A stretch of 64,000 nucleotides of DNA from Cylindrospermopsis curvispora GIHE-G1 (GCF_014489415.1 NZ_CP060822.1:1622311-1686310); one strand, 5' to 3'. Shown: positions 17,620 to 28,452, numbered from the stretch's first letter. The notes: generated from the letters alone by a model not told the origin. Numbers and translations are program-made.

Positions 17620-18752
17620 AGCGCATAGGTATAATTGGTGGTGGACAACTGGCTTTGATGATGGGGGAAGCAGCTAAAAGCCTGGGTTTGGAATTGATAG
17701 TACAGACTCCTGCTAGAACTGACCCTGCGGTGGCTATTGCTCAGGATGTGGTTTTAGCATCGGTTGAGGATGCGGTGGCAACGGGTGTGTTAGCTACTAA
17801 ATCGGATCTGATTACCTTTGAAAATGAGTTTGTTAATTTAGATGCCTTGTATGGTTTAGAGAAGCAGGGTGTGTGTTTTCGTCCCCATTTAGGAGCTTTG
17901 GCTCCTTTATTGGATAAGTATCATCAAAGATGCTATTTGAGAGATTTAAATTTACCTGTGCCACGATTTTTCCCTTGGGTAAATTGGCCAGATTTGGCAT
18001 TTCCCCTAGTGGTTAAAGCTAGGAGACATGGTTATGATGGTCAGGGTACTTTTATTATAGACAATCATGCTAGTTTTTCTAATTTAGTCAATCAAGTTGA
18101 TAAAAAACCTGTTGAATTCCTCATTGAAGAATTTGTTCCTTTTACTAAAGAGTTGGCAATTGTTGCTGCTCGTTCAGTGAAGGGAGAAATTGTGACCTAT
18201 CCAGTAGTGGAAACCCAACAGGAAAAACAAGTTTGTCGCAGGGTGATTGTCCCAGCGGATATTACCCCTAACCAGGAAGACCAGATTGTGGCGATCGCCC
18301 GTAAGATATTAACCAGTCTAGGAGTAGTGGGGGTATTTGGGATTGAGTTATTTATTACTGCTGGGGGGAAGATTTTAATCAACGAAATTGCACCGAGGAC
18401 TCATAACTCTGGGCATTTTTCCTTAGATGCTTGTAAAACATCCCAATTTGAGCAACAGCTCAGAGCTGTTGCGGGAATGGACTTAGGGGACACAAGTTTA
18501 ACCTTTCCAGCTGCGGTCATGGTCAACCTATTAGGGTATGAAGAATCACATAATGAATATTTCCAGATTAGGGAAAAATTAGCAACTATTCCCCACTCTC
18601 ATCTACACTGGTATGGCAAAAGGGAATCTCGTCCGGGACGTAAATTAGGACATATCACAATATTAGTAGAAGAGCTAAATCGAGAGTCCATAGAGCAAAT
18701 TATTTGCGAAGTGGAGTCTATATGGTATGCTAGAAATGCTGCGGATGGATAG
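17616..18752 (+). CDS. purK: N5-carboxyaminoimidazole ribonucleotide synthase
   Basis: PurK uses ATP and bicarbonate to carboxylate aminoimidazole ribonucleotide in purine synthesis. The 378-residue ATP-grasp protein starts MKRIGIIGGGQLALMM. It has VVKARRHGYDGQGTF, the EEFVPFTKELAIVAAR segment, the metal-binding INEIAPRTHNSGH and the late PRxGRKLGHI-like text. Translation is coupled to the pentapeptide gene through ATGA. A 6S RNA gene follows 58 bases downstream on the same strand. Confidence 0.96.
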   Translation: MKRIGIIGGGQLALMMGEAAKSLGLELIVQTPARTDPAVAIAQDVVLASVEDAVATGVLATKSDLITFENEFVNLDALYGLEKQGVCFRPHLGALAPLLDKYHQRCYLRDLNLPVPRFFPWVNWPDLAFPLVVKARRHGYDGQGTFIIDNHASFSNLVNQVDKKPVEFLIEEFVPFTKELAIVAARSVKGEIVTYPVVETQQEKQVCRRVIVPADITPNQEDQIVAIARKILTSLGVVGVFGIELFITAGGKILINEIAPRTHNSGHFSLDACKTSQFEQQLRAVAGMDLGDTSLTFPAAVMVNLLGYEESHNEYFQIREKLATIPHSHLHWYGKRESRPGRKLGHITILVEELNRESIEQIICEVESIWYARNAADG

Positions 18753-18810
18753 GAGAAAATTTTTTTCTCCTCCCCCTATACAAATAATAGTTAATAGTTA
18801 TAAGATAGGA

Positions 18811-18992
18811 GTTGAACTACGACGTTGGTGACTGCCCTCAAGTTTTTTGATCTATGTCTTTAACGAAAAGGGAACCAATTAGTTCTTGTGGCAGTAGACC
18901 GAGCTTGTACTCGGAAACTTTAAACAAGCAACAGCCATTCCCACCTGGTTTAACCAGGTCATAAACTTAGGTAAAACGGCGTTGTGGTCAAC
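18811..18992 (+). ncRNA. ssaA: 6S RNA, regulator of RNA polymerase
   Basis: 6S RNA mimics an open promoter and binds the sigma-70-type RNA polymerase holoenzyme. The 182-nt segment is closed by its own ends: GTTGA pairs with TCAAC and, after one bulged A, CTACGACGTT pairs with GGCGTTGTGG using G-U wobbles. Inside, short helices (CCGAG-CTTGTA-CTCGG and CCTGG-TTTAA-CCAGG) flank loosely paired sequence as in known 6S RNAs. From memory, cyanobacterial 6S genes are found beside purK. Ends are set from the closing stem and could be off by a few bases. Confidence 0.88.
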
Positions 18993-19002
18993 TAATCATA
19001 GG

Positions 19003-19026
19003 TTTTTAGTTTTTAAAAACTAAAAA
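19003..19026. terminator. Perfect AT palindrome between 6S RNA and rsmH
   Basis: TTTTTAGTTTTT is followed directly by AAAAACTAAAAA, a 24-bp perfect palindrome with T-runs on both strands. It sits between the convergent 6S RNA and rsmH and overlaps the last codons of rsmH. It could end transcription from both sides, although an all-AT stem is weak. Confidence 0.5.
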
Positions 19027-19934
19027 ACAACTTTCTTTTGTGCTATTCTCAATTTGGCTGAGCGCGAGCGGGGATTGTGTTGAATTTCGGACTCTGTAGC
19101 CGTAATTGGCTTTTTAGTCATCACAGTTAATAAGTCAGAGTTCCGTAACCCGTGTTTGACAATTCTATCCTCCAAGCTATGAAAACTAATAAAAGCAATT
19201 TTTCCTCCAGGAACTAGGGAAGGGGGTGCTTTGTGAAGCAAAGCTTCCAGGACTTGTAACTCATCATTCACTGCTAGACGTAGAGCTTGAAACACACGGG
19301 TTGCCGGGTGTATTCTACCATAGCGATATTTAGGTGGAACACAGGAGCTGATGGATTCTGCTAATTGTGTAGTGGTGGAAAAAGGGCGGTTTTCGATGAT
19401 GCGCCTGGCTATTTTCCGGGAAAGTCTTTCTTCACCATATTTAAAGAAAATATGGGTCAGTTCTTGTTCATCCCACCCATTAACTATATCAGCAGCGGTG
19501 AGAGATTGTTGCTGATTCATGCGCATATCCAGATCAGCAGTATTTCTAAAACTAAACCCCCTTACTGGATTATCCAAATGATAGGAACTAACTCCCAAAT
19601 CTGCCAAAATGCCATCATAAGTATTGGGAAGGAAGGGAAAATTAGCAAAATTAGTGTGTAGAAAATCAACACGATCTCCAAACTCAGACAAGTGGATTTT
19701 TGCTGCTTTCAGAGCATCCAAATCTTGGTCAACCGCCATCACCTTAGTGTTGTCAGCAGCTTGTAATATTAACCGAGAGTGTCCACCACCACCCACAGTT
19801 AAATCCAAATAATTACCACCCCCTTGGATATTTAAACCCCTAATTAATTCCTCACCCAGAACGGGAATATGAGAAAAAGCAAATTGATTTAATGGTGTGT
19901 GAGTTGAGAAATCACAGTTATTGATAACCATCAA
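19020..19934 (-). CDS. rsmH: 16S rRNA (cytosine-1402-N4)-methyltransferase
   Basis: RsmH (MraW) methylates N4 of C1402 in the ribosomal P site using S-adenosylmethionine. The 304-residue protein shows [15 protein letters not shown], the SAM loop [61 protein letters not shown] and [13 protein letters not shown]. It is not beside a division/cell-wall cluster here, unlike in many bacteria. It follows DUF2288 by one base, so the plsC-DUF2288-rsmH run is probably one transcript. Confidence 0.96.
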   Translation of the reverse strand: MMVINNCDFSTHTPLNQFAFSHIPVLGEELIRGLNIQGGGNYLDLTVGGGGHSRLILQAADNTKVMAVDQDLDALKAAKIHLSEFGDRVDFLHTNFANFPFLPNTYDGILADLGVSSYHLDNPVRGFSFRNTADLDMRMNQQQSLTAADIVNGWDEQELTHIFFKYGEERLSRKIARRIIENRPFSTTTQLAESISSCVPPKYRYGRIHPATRVFQALRLAVNDELQVLEALLHKAPPSLVPGGKIAFISFHSLEDRIVKHGLRNSDLLTVMTKKPITATESEIQHNPRSRSAKLRIAQKKVVF

Positions 19935-19935
19935 C

Positions 19936-20223
19936 TCATTTCTCCTGTATTAAAACATAAGGTTCTATAATTAACGCATTAAATCTTTTAGTGGGATCGC
20001 CATTCCAATCTCCTAACTGTATGGGAGAAGGCTTGCTAATTAATTTTTCATCAATCCACACCCCAACAGAATGGGTATTATCACTAGCGATCGCCTCTCC
20101 CACATCTAATAGGTCCAATCCCGATGCTACAACAATAATAGCATCTCTTTGGGCATGGGGGACTAACCACTCCCATTCTGCTTCATCTAGGTTCTCTGTT
20201 AGTTTTTCTCTTAAATCTGACAT
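19936..20223 (-). CDS. DUF2288 family protein
   Basis: A 95-residue soluble protein of the DUF2288 type with [39 protein letters not shown] and the C-terminal [19 protein letters not shown]. The function is not known. It lies between plsC (14-base gap) and rsmH (1-base gap) on the same strand. Confidence 0.85.
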   Translation of the reverse strand: MSDLREKLTENLDEAEWEWLVPHAQRDAIIVVASGLDLLDVGEAIASDNTHSVGVWIDEKLISKPSPIQLGDWNGDPTKRFNALIIEPYVLIQEK

Positions 20224-20237
20224 AATTCGCCTATTTA

Positions 20238-20876
20238 CTACCTACCCAAATCATGTAACGTGTTGATAGCGTCCGCACATTGATGAGTAACTGCTTCCAA
20301 TTCCTCCTTACTTGTGGAACTAGGAGTTGCAATCAATTTACCAATTCTAATAGTTAAGGGAACCTTACGGGGAATAGGTGTGCCCGGTTGGACAATTTTT
20401 TCACTTCCCCACAAACTCACCGGTAATAGGGGGACCTGGGCTTTAGCAGCTAGTAGGGCGGCGCCTCGTTTAGGGTCATGAATACGCCCATCACGGGTTC
20501 TAGTTCCTTCCAAAAATACTCCCACTGCCCAACCATTTTTCAAATATTCTAAGGCGTATCTAATTGCTCCTCTATCTGCCGTGCCACGACTTACCGGATA
20601 GGCACCATATAATTTAATAGCCTGGGCTAAAACAGGAATTTTGAATAATTCCTCTTTGGCCATGTATGCTACAGGACGACATACACAATTAGAAACTATG
20701 GGAGGGTCAAAGTAACTGGCGTGGTTACTGACGATCACCAACCCACCGGTTTGGGGAACATTTTCCACCCCATAGATTTTGCCCCCAAAGTAAGCGTGTA
20801 ACATGGGGCTAACCACCGACCATTTGAAAGCGTGGTAAAGTGCTAAACTAATTAAGGGTTCCCGTTCTCTGGTCAC
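20238..20876 (-). CDS. 1-acyl-sn-glycerol-3-phosphate acyltransferase (PlsC family)
   Basis: Acyltransferase of phospholipid synthesis that converts lysophosphatidate to phosphatidate on the membrane. The 212-residue protein uses a GTG start. The catalytic NHxxxxD box appears as SNHASYFDPP near residue 50 and the glycerophosphate-binding box as FLEGTRTRDG near residue 120. LLPVSLWGSEKIV comes later. Cyanobacteria often have several PlsC paralogues, so the exact acyl acceptor is not certain. Confidence 0.9.
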   Translation of the reverse strand: MTREREPLISLALYHAFKWSVVSPMLHAYFGGKIYGVENVPQTGGLVIVSNHASYFDPPIVSNCVCRPVAYMAKEELFKIPVLAQAIKLYGAYPVSRGTADRGAIRYALEYLKNGWAVGVFLEGTRTRDGRIHDPKRGAALLAAKAQVPLLPVSLWGSEKIVQPGTPIPRKVPLTIRIGKLIATPSSTSKEELEAVTHQCADAINTLHDLGR

Positions 20877-20964
20877 GAAAATAATTTAAAAGCGACTATA
20901 TTTAGAATAGTTCATGGCGATCGCTTTTTGCCATCCTGCACTAATTACCTCTTTTTTATTTCCC

Positions 20965-21186
20965 ATGTCCACAGAATTTTTTATTGGCAGTAGAGTTCGT
21001 TTAGTCACCCTACCCCCCTACATCAAAACTGCTGATCCCATGCCCATGTTACGTCCTCCGGATGTAGTTAGCATGCAGGAAGAAGGTACAGTTATTGACC
21101 TGCGACCGGGGGGATATTGGGTAGTGCGTTTTAGCCAGGGTACCTTTCTAGTAGAAGGTCAATATATGGAAAGAGCAGATTATTGA
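20965..21186 (+). CDS. sipA: SipA-type regulatory protein (DUF3148)
   Basis: A 73-residue protein from the ATG at 20965; an upstream ATG at 20914 would add an unlikely 17-residue tail. It matches SipA, the small SH3-like protein that binds the NblS histidine kinase in the high-light and nutrient-stress response. Segments are FIGSRVRLVTLPPYIKTADP, PMLRPPDVV, EEGTVIDLRPGGYWVVRFSQ and LVEGQYMERAD. It is divergent from plsC. The symbol is assigned by family resemblance. Confidence 0.85.
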   Translation: MSTEFFIGSRVRLVTLPPYIKTADPMPMLRPPDVVSMQEEGTVIDLRPGGYWVVRFSQGTFLVEGQYMERADY

Positions 21187-21289
21187 TTGTTAAGAATTAA
21201 GATGTTTTGAAAGTTCAATCGAATTTAGAGTGCGAATTCAATGTAGCATTGTTTCCTGTTAACCGCGATCTGTTTTTCTCCCCCAAACT

Positions 21290-22798
21290 ATGCCCTTTCC
21301 AAGATCCAGTGGAATTTTACTTCATCCCAGTTGTTTTCCCAGTCGCTTCGGGATTGGTGACCTGGGGTTGGAAGCCTATCGTTTTATTGATTTTCTGAAA
21401 GAGAGCTATCAGCAGTATTGGCAAGTTTTACCCCTAGGTCCCACGGGCTATGGTAGTTCTCCTTACATGTGCTATTCTGCCATGGCGGGGAATCACTTAC
21501 TAATTAGTCCAGACAAGCTAGTAAATGAGGGTTTGTTATGTGAGGCTGACTTTGCTGATTTACCCCAATTTACTGCTGATAAAGTAGATTTTGCACAAGT
21601 GATCCCCCAAAAAATCAATTTGCTCCAGCGGGCATGCGATAATTTTCAAAGAAGTGCTAATAGTCACCAAAGGGCGGCATTTGATCAATTTTGCCAGAGT
21701 AAAGGTTATTGGTTAAACAATTATGCCTTGTTCATGTCCATCAAAGATGCCCAAGACGGAGAAGGTTGGTATAATTGGCCATTAGAATTAGCTAAGCGGG
21801 AACCAGAAGCCATAAGCAGGATTGAGCAAGATTTAGCAGAACAAATATTCTATTACAAATTTATTCAATATGAGTTTTTTCGTCAGTGGTCAGAACTCAA
21901 AGAGTACGCCAACGAACGGGGAATAGGTATTATTGGGGATATACCCATTTATGTAGCTCATGATAGTGCTGACGTGTGGGCAAATCCCGAGTTTTTTGCC
22001 TTAGATACAAAGACGGGAGCGGTGGATCTAATGGCCGGGGTGCCACCAGACTATTTTAGCGCCACTGGTCAATTGTGGGGAAATCCGGTGTACAACTGGG
22101 AGGAATTAGAAAAGCAGGATTTTGCATGGTGGGTACAACGTTTTGAAGCCATACTAGATTATGTGGATATAATCCGCATTGACCACTTTCGGGGTTTTGA
22201 AGCCTATTGGGCTGTTCCCCAAGGAGAAGAAACTGCTATTAACGGGGAGTGGATAAAAGCACCTGGAAAAGAGTTTTTTGCCCTAGTTAAACAAAGACTT
22301 GGCAAATTGCCAATTCTAGCTGAAGATCTGGGAATTATCACCTCAGAGGTAGAGGCGCTAAGAGATGAATTTGAGTTTCCTGGAATGAAGGTATTACAAT
22401 TTGCCTTCGGTTCCGATCCTGGCAATCCATTTCTACCCTTTAACTATCCCAGAAATGCTGTGGTCTATACTGGTACCCATGATAATGACACGACTGTTGG
22501 CTGGTTTCACACTGCCAACGACTACGAAAAGCAAAACCTGTTATTATACTTAGGTGGTGTTAGTAGTGATGGAATTAACTGGGACTTGATCCGACTAGCT
22601 TTGATATCCGTTGCTAATCAGGCAATCATTCCCCTACAGGATATTTTGGGGTTGGGAACGGAGTCCAGAATGAACTACCCGGGTACAACAGAAGGTAACT
22701 GGGAATGGCGTTATGAAGAAGGTGTGCTAAGTCAAGAACTGAGCAATCGTCTCAAGACCATCACTCAACTTTGTGGTCGATCTCCCAAAACTTCCTGA
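21290..22798 (+). CDS. malQ: 4-alpha-glucanotransferase (amylomaltase, GH77)
   Basis: MalQ transfers alpha-1,4-glucan chains between maltodextrins during glycogen turnover in the cytosol. The 502-residue length is typical of the plant D-enzyme/cyanobacterial form. Visible motifs are WQVLPLGPTGYGSSPY, the GIGIIGDIPIYVAHDSADVW segment, VDIIRIDHFRGFEAYW with the nucleophilic Asp, LAEDLG with the acid/base Glu, and TGTHDNDTTVGWF. The start MPFPRSSGILLHPSCFPSR agrees with the family. Confidence 0.96.
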   Translation: MPFPRSSGILLHPSCFPSRFGIGDLGLEAYRFIDFLKESYQQYWQVLPLGPTGYGSSPYMCYSAMAGNHLLISPDKLVNEGLLCEADFADLPQFTADKVDFAQVIPQKINLLQRACDNFQRSANSHQRAAFDQFCQSKGYWLNNYALFMSIKDAQDGEGWYNWPLELAKREPEAISRIEQDLAEQIFYYKFIQYEFFRQWSELKEYANERGIGIIGDIPIYVAHDSADVWANPEFFALDTKTGAVDLMAGVPPDYFSATGQLWGNPVYNWEELEKQDFAWWVQRFEAILDYVDIIRIDHFRGFEAYWAVPQGEETAINGEWIKAPGKEFFALVKQRLGKLPILAEDLGIITSEVEALRDEFEFPGMKVLQFAFGSDPGNPFLPFNYPRNAVVYTGTHDNDTTVGWFHTANDYEKQNLLLYLGGVSSDGINWDLIRLALISVANQAIIPLQDILGLGTESRMNYPGTTEGNWEWRYEEGVLSQELSNRLKTITQLCGRSPKTS

Positions 22799-22856
22799 TT
22801 TGGCTCCTGGGGGTGGGAGTTGATTAGGGTGGTAGGTGTGCACCCCCCAATAACCA

Positions 22857-23696
22857 TCAAAATTGAAGGTTTTTAGATGCAATTCTAATTTCACCAGATC
22901 TCCCTGGTTTTCCCATTTGTTTAGGTTCTTCCTGATTGACCTTCATTACCACACCTCCAGCATTATTTGTTTTGACTATGAGTTCCTCAGTAGCTTCCCA
23001 ATCCCTTTGGGATCCCTGGGTCAAAACTCCTTCAAATTTTGTTTTGCCATCAGCCACAACGTGTATCCAAGCTTGTGAATTCACCATAATATGAACCTGG
23101 AGAGGATCATTACTGGTATCATTTCCATTACTATCTAAATTGACCAGTTGACGCACTTTTACTATTTTAATGGGGGTTTTTCTACCAGATATATCGGTAC
23201 TAGCTTGCAGGTGAGGTTTATTGTCGTTGTCTTTAGCTTCTATATTTTGGGTTAGGGATTGAGATAGACCATTTACTGAACAAACTATGACAAATATGTA
23301 AAGCAAATAAAGATGGAAAGCACGTAATTCTAAGAAACCCCGAGTTCTATACCCATATCTAGGTTTAAAAACCAATTTTGGCGACCCCGTGGGGAAGTTA
23401 CTGGCTAACTCCACACCATTTAAGCCTAGTGCATTGGCAAATTGTCTGATTAAACCCTGAATATAAACAGGTTCAGGTAGACTCGACAAGTCTCCTACCT
23501 CAATTGCCGTTAGTAGACGGCCGGGAATTCTAGTGATCGAAACCACTTCACTTATAGACAAACCCTTTTCCTGACGCAAAGCTGCTAACTGACTACCCAA
23601 CTCTGAAAGTTTTTGTAACTGTTGCTCTTCTATTGAGAGGTTTTTTGGTTTGTGGGCCCTTTTAGGCAACCTTAACCATTTCGTAATTTTCAACAT
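22857..23696 (-). CDS. RodZ-like helix-turn-helix membrane protein (DUF4115)
   Basis: The 279-residue protein has an N-terminal Xre/RodZ-type helix-turn-helix (LGSQLAALRQEKGLSISEVV, TRIPGRLLTAIEVGD, YIQGLIRQFANALGL). A basic linker, one membrane helix (LYLLYIFVIVCSVNGL) and a C-terminal beta domain of the DUF4115 kind (VHIMVNSQAWIHVVADGKTK, FEGVLTQGSQRDW) follow. RodZ links MreB to the envelope and controls rod shape. Assignment as the true RodZ orthologue is likely but not certain, since Nostocales have related proteins. Confidence 0.82.
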   Translation of the reverse strand: MLKITKWLRLPKRAHKPKNLSIEEQQLQKLSELGSQLAALRQEKGLSISEVVSITRIPGRLLTAIEVGDLSSLPEPVYIQGLIRQFANALGLNGVELASNFPTGSPKLVFKPRYGYRTRGFLELRAFHLYLLYIFVIVCSVNGLSQSLTQNIEAKDNDNKPHLQASTDISGRKTPIKIVKVRQLVNLDSNGNDTSNDPLQVHIMVNSQAWIHVVADGKTKFEGVLTQGSQRDWEATEELIVKTNNAGGVVMKVNQEEPKQMGKPGRSGEIRIASKNLQF

Positions 23697-23745
23697 ACTC
23701 CCCGTTCCTTAATCACTCCCTACCTGATTCCAATTACAAGTTAAC

Positions 23746-24504
23746 TCAATTTCGTATCCGGTGGATCAGATGCTGTAATAAAATAATCTCGCTGGTTATA
23801 AGATGACGATACTTACCAATATCAGTAAATTTACCATATGAATTGTGTAGTTGAATCGTCCCTACAGCTCTCCGATCAAGGTGCACAACTGGGTATCCCA
23901 ACTGTTGAGCCACACGACGAATTTGACGGTTTCTTCCCTCCTGTAAAATAATCTCCAGTTTACTTTGGGTGATCCCCTGTTCGATTAATTTAACTTGGGC
24001 AGTTCGTGTTTTCCTCCCGTCTAACATTACTCCCTGACTCCACATCCTCAGAACGTTTGTTGGCGGATGTCCCTCCACTACAACATGATAGGTTTTGGGA
24101 ATATCATGACTAGGATGAGTAAGAGCAAATGTTAGATCTCCATCATTGGTTAAGATTAATGCCCCAGTAGAATCAGCATCTAACCTTCCCACAGGATGAA
24201 TGCCAGTACCCTGGCGTAATTTTGCCGGTAACAGATCTAAAACTGTTGTTCTACCTTGGGGATCATTACAGGTGGAAACCACTCCTGCGGGTTTATTTAA
24301 TAGTAAATACACTAAAGGTGGACGATTATCTTCTACAACAAGTTTACCATCAATGGAGATCATATCCACTCTAGGATCGACTTTTTGACCCAAGCGCGCC
24401 AAGATACCATTAATCCGTACTCGTGACTGCCCAATCATTTCTTCAGCTTCACGACGGGAGGCTATACCCCATTGAGAAATAATTTTTTGTACCCTTGTTT
24501 CCAC
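23746..24504 (-). CDS. Pseudouridine synthase of the RsuA/RluB family
   Basis: An rRNA pseudouridine synthase. An N-terminal S4 RNA-binding domain (VQKIISQWGIASRREAEEMI) is followed by the catalytic domain: LLLNKPAGVVST, the Asp-containing GRLDADSTGALILTNDG near residues 102-118, and LQEGRNRQIRRVAQQLGYPV. The 252-residue length suits RluB/RsuA enzymes. The target base (RluB: 23S U2605; RsuA: 16S U516) cannot be read from the sequence alone. It lies 49 bases upstream of the RodZ-like gene, same strand. Confidence 0.93.
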   Translation of the reverse strand: METRVQKIISQWGIASRREAEEMIGQSRVRINGILARLGQKVDPRVDMISIDGKLVVEDNRPPLVYLLLNKPAGVVSTCNDPQGRTTVLDLLPAKLRQGTGIHPVGRLDADSTGALILTNDGDLTFALTHPSHDIPKTYHVVVEGHPPTNVLRMWSQGVMLDGRKTRTAQVKLIEQGITQSKLEIILQEGRNRQIRRVAQQLGYPVVHLDRRAVGTIQLHNSYGKFTDIGKYRHLITSEIILLQHLIHRIRN

Positions 24505-24631
24505 AATTTATTTCCTCATTACGGTCATAAATAACGGTAATAACGGTTCAAATTCATGGTTGAATTCTGTGTGCCTCCTAATTGATAAAATTGACAAGTA
24601 TACACAATGGACAATAGGGTTGTCGAGTTAA

Positions 24632-25354
24632 ATGACAGAACGAACTTCGGACGGAGAAAAAAGTAGTAAGACCCGAATAGTAACTAAGATTCTTAATGCA
24701 GCAATTAAGCTTTGGTTAAGGTCTCAATTAAGTCAGGTTTACGAGCTAGAGATTAGTGTTGATACAGATGATCAGCAGTTGCTTTCCGGGCGTATCCCCA
24801 AGGTCTCCATTTTGGCGACTAAGGCAGTTTACCAGGGTATTCATATTACCCGTGTTCAACTTACAGCTCAGGACATACATGTTAACCTTGGTTCTGTGAT
24901 CCGAGGCCAACCATTACGATTGTTGTCAGTAGTGCCCGTGTTTGGTGAACTACTGATCAACGAGCTGGAACTGAATAGTTCCATGTCTTCTCCCCTACTT
25001 TCCACTGCTATCAACGAGACAGCACTTAGAACAATACCAGAACTTGGCAAAAAATACCAGTCTATTTTCTGGAATGAAATTGCACTCCATACCCAGGGTT
25101 TTATACTCCAAGGTGTGGCTCAAAGTGCTGGACAGTCCGATTCTTTAGAGGTTCGCGCCAAATTACAATTGGTGAGCGGGCAAGAAATAAAATTAACACT
25201 GTGTAAGGGCATCTATAGTCCATGGCAAGCTGCAGAAAGTGAGATTGATCATATTGAAGAATTTTTATACCTGGGTTCGGATGTAGATTTAGAGGAATTG
25301 AGTCTGGAATCGGGCCAGATCTTCTGTCGAGGAAAGATTAATGTCAATCCATAA
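24632..25354 (+). CDS. DUF2993 family protein
   Basis: The 240-residue protein matches the DUF2993 type common in cyanobacteria and actinobacteria. Segments are LNAAIKLWLRSQLSQVYELE, the lipid-transfer-like beta segments KAVYQGIHITRVQLTAQDIH and VNLGSVIRGQPLRLL, and a second half with GFILQGVAQSAGQSDSLEVR. Some family members are thought to bind lipids between membranes, but its role is unknown. No signal peptide is evident. It converges with cdsA. Confidence 0.82.
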   Translation: MTERTSDGEKSSKTRIVTKILNAAIKLWLRSQLSQVYELEISVDTDDQQLLSGRIPKVSILATKAVYQGIHITRVQLTAQDIHVNLGSVIRGQPLRLLSVVPVFGELLINELELNSSMSSPLLSTAINETALRTIPELGKKYQSIFWNEIALHTQGFILQGVAQSAGQSDSLEVRAKLQLVSGQEIKLTLCKGIYSPWQAAESEIDHIEEFLYLGSDVDLEELSLESGQIFCRGKINVNP

Positions 25355-25378
25355 AGTATTTAGATACCAACACTCGTG

Positions 25379-26269
25379 TTAATCAATTAGGGGTAATATT
25401 AGGGTGATAAAATAATAAACCAAAGGAGCGGTAAAAATATAACTGTCAGTGCGGTCCAATATTCCACCATGACCGGGGATCAACTGTCCAGAATCTTTGA
25501 CCCCCGCATCTCTTTTAAGCAAAGATTCGGTCAAATCTCCTAACAAACTGGCAATGCCAATTAATAAACCTAGTGTCAAACCAGTCAGGAAGAAATAAGG
25601 CAAATTGAGAAAATATGCCCCCCACAAAGCTAAGACGAGACTGCCCACCATACCAAAAATCGCCCCTTCCACGGTTTTTTTGGGACTGATACTGGAAAGA
25701 GGAGTTCTGCCAAAATATTTACCAAATATATAAGCACCTATATCAGTAGCCCAAATACACAAAAAAGTTAGCATGGTAAAGGTGAAACCCCGGGGTAAAT
25801 CGTCTGGTTTAATTTGTACAAGTTGGGTATTAGATAAGTAGTCATATAAGTAATTACCCAAGTTGACATATTCACTAACACTTACATCCTGAATATTTCG
25901 CAGTCTCACCCAATAGCTGGGTAAATAACCAACATAAAACAAACCCATAATAGAAGCGGAAATATCAGCAATGGTGGCAAATTGCGGTTGAAAAAGTAGG
26001 TAAAAACAAATAAAAGTTCCCGCTATGGGCATAATTGCATCTGCTAAACTAGGTTGGAAATTGCAAATGCCTAATAAAATTAAACTGACAGAGATGGTAG
26101 TTTTAGCAGCAGGTCTCATTCCTCTGGAACGAACTAAATTAAAATATTCCAGTTGACCAAAAAACACAATTATACCAATAGCTATCGTGAAATACCAACC
26201 TCCCAACAACGTGCAAGATACAGCAAGAACAATAGCAATAATTCCACTAATAATTCTAGACCAAGGCAT
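25379..26269 (-). CDS. cdsA: Phosphatidate cytidylyltransferase
   Basis: CdsA makes CDP-diacylglycerol from phosphatidate and CTP for phospholipid synthesis, in the membrane. The 296-residue protein has about eight hydrophobic helices. The C-terminal signature is complete: [53 protein letters not shown] and the end [12 protein letters not shown]. It lies 36 bases downstream of cbiT on the same strand. Confidence 0.96.
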   Translation of the reverse strand: MPWSRIISGIIAIVLAVSCTLLGGWYFTIAIGIIVFFGQLEYFNLVRSRGMRPAAKTTISVSLILLGICNFQPSLADAIMPIAGTFICFYLLFQPQFATIADISASIMGLFYVGYLPSYWVRLRNIQDVSVSEYVNLGNYLYDYLSNTQLVQIKPDDLPRGFTFTMLTFLCIWATDIGAYIFGKYFGRTPLSSISPKKTVEGAIFGMVGSLVLALWGAYFLNLPYFFLTGLTLGLLIGIASLLGDLTESLLKRDAGVKDSGQLIPGHGGILDRTDSYIFTAPLVYYFITLILPLID

Positions 26270-26305
26270 GGCAAATAATAATATTTGAGATTTTCGACTT
26301 TGGAT

Positions 26306-26908
26306 TCAATCAAGTTTTTCACCACTAAGGATAAAAATAGGATCCGTAGAGACAAGGGTTTGAGAAAAACCTCTGGTTTCCAATCGGTTAACAGCAGACT
26401 GCATAACTTCTATATTTCTAGCTGTTAACTCTGATAGGGTTTGAGATATGGCATATAGACTCTCTAGATTAGCAGCTGTAGCAACCACACGACCAGATAA
26501 AGGTAAATAATTCCAGATGGCTTGTAAAATTTCTCCGATAGCTCTCCCCCCTTCTATACAAACACGATCAGGTATTGCCTGTATACTATTCAGGCAATCT
26601 GGAGCAGTCCCCTCTACCACTCTAATATTTTTTACTTGAAAGCGATCGCAATTACGCTTGATTAAATTGGCGACTTCCTCATCTCTTTCCACAGCTATCA
26701 CCTGTCCCTGGGGACATAATAAACCTACTTCTATGGCAATTGTCCCCGTACCAGCTCCCACATCCCACAATACAGAATCCGGTTTAAGACGCAGTTGAGA
26801 AATCAACAACAATCGCAATTCTCTTTGACTAAAAGGTATACCTGGTAAGTTTTCAAATAGGTCATCGGGTATACCAGGGCTAATATAAGGCCAAAGTTGG
26901 CAAGGCAT
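26306..26908 (-). CDS. cbiT: Precorrin-6B C15-methyltransferase (decarboxylating) subunit
   Basis: CbiT adds the C15 methyl group and decarboxylates the C12 side chain of the corrin ring in cobalamin synthesis. The 200-residue protein has the CbiT start GIPDDLFENLPGIPFSQREL and the SAM-binding WDVGAGTGTIAIEVGLL. VIAVERDEEVANLIKRN and the later CIEGGRAIGEILQAIW follow. It stands as a separate protein rather than fused to CbiE. It lies between ahcY and cdsA, all minus strand; no other cobalamin gene is in the window. Confidence 0.93.
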   Translation of the reverse strand: MPCQLWPYISPGIPDDLFENLPGIPFSQRELRLLLISQLRLKPDSVLWDVGAGTGTIAIEVGLLCPQGQVIAVERDEEVANLIKRNCDRFQVKNIRVVEGTAPDCLNSIQAIPDRVCIEGGRAIGEILQAIWNYLPLSGRVVATAANLESLYAISQTLSELTARNIEVMQSAVNRLETRGFSQTLVSTDPIFILSGEKLD

Positions 26909-26945
26909 AGGTTACTAAAGGTAAAATTTTAACCTGGAAGCATTT

Positions 26946-26968
26946 CAGGGATAGATCATCTATCCCTG
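26946..26968. other. Perfect hairpin between ahcY and cbiT
   Basis: CAGGGATAGA and TCTATCCCTG form a 10-bp perfect stem with a 3-nt loop (TCA). Neither side carries a T-run, so it is not a standard terminator. A second GC-rich inverted stretch (GCGCGGGCGGAGCGCC) follows at about 26985-27001. It could be an RNA-stability element or a small dispersed repeat. Confidence 0.5.
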
Positions 26969-27019
26969 GTCAACTTATAGCCATAGCGCGGGCGGAGCGC
27001 CTACCTGACTAAGTATTTA

Positions 27020-28303
<1,284 letters not shown>

Positions 28304-28452
28304 TTATCCTCTATAAAAAAATCCTATTTGTCTGGAGCTATTGGTCTTTGGAGGGATTTTGAACCTCCCCCTTTTGACTAATTACCTTGGACAAGGGGTT
28401 AAGAAACCTTTACGTACTTTAACAAGATTTTTCCCAACTGGCAAACTTTTGG

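Noticed and set aside
21207-21398. A 63-codon frame overlapping the start of malQ
   Set aside because: It runs into malQ in another frame and has no independent support.
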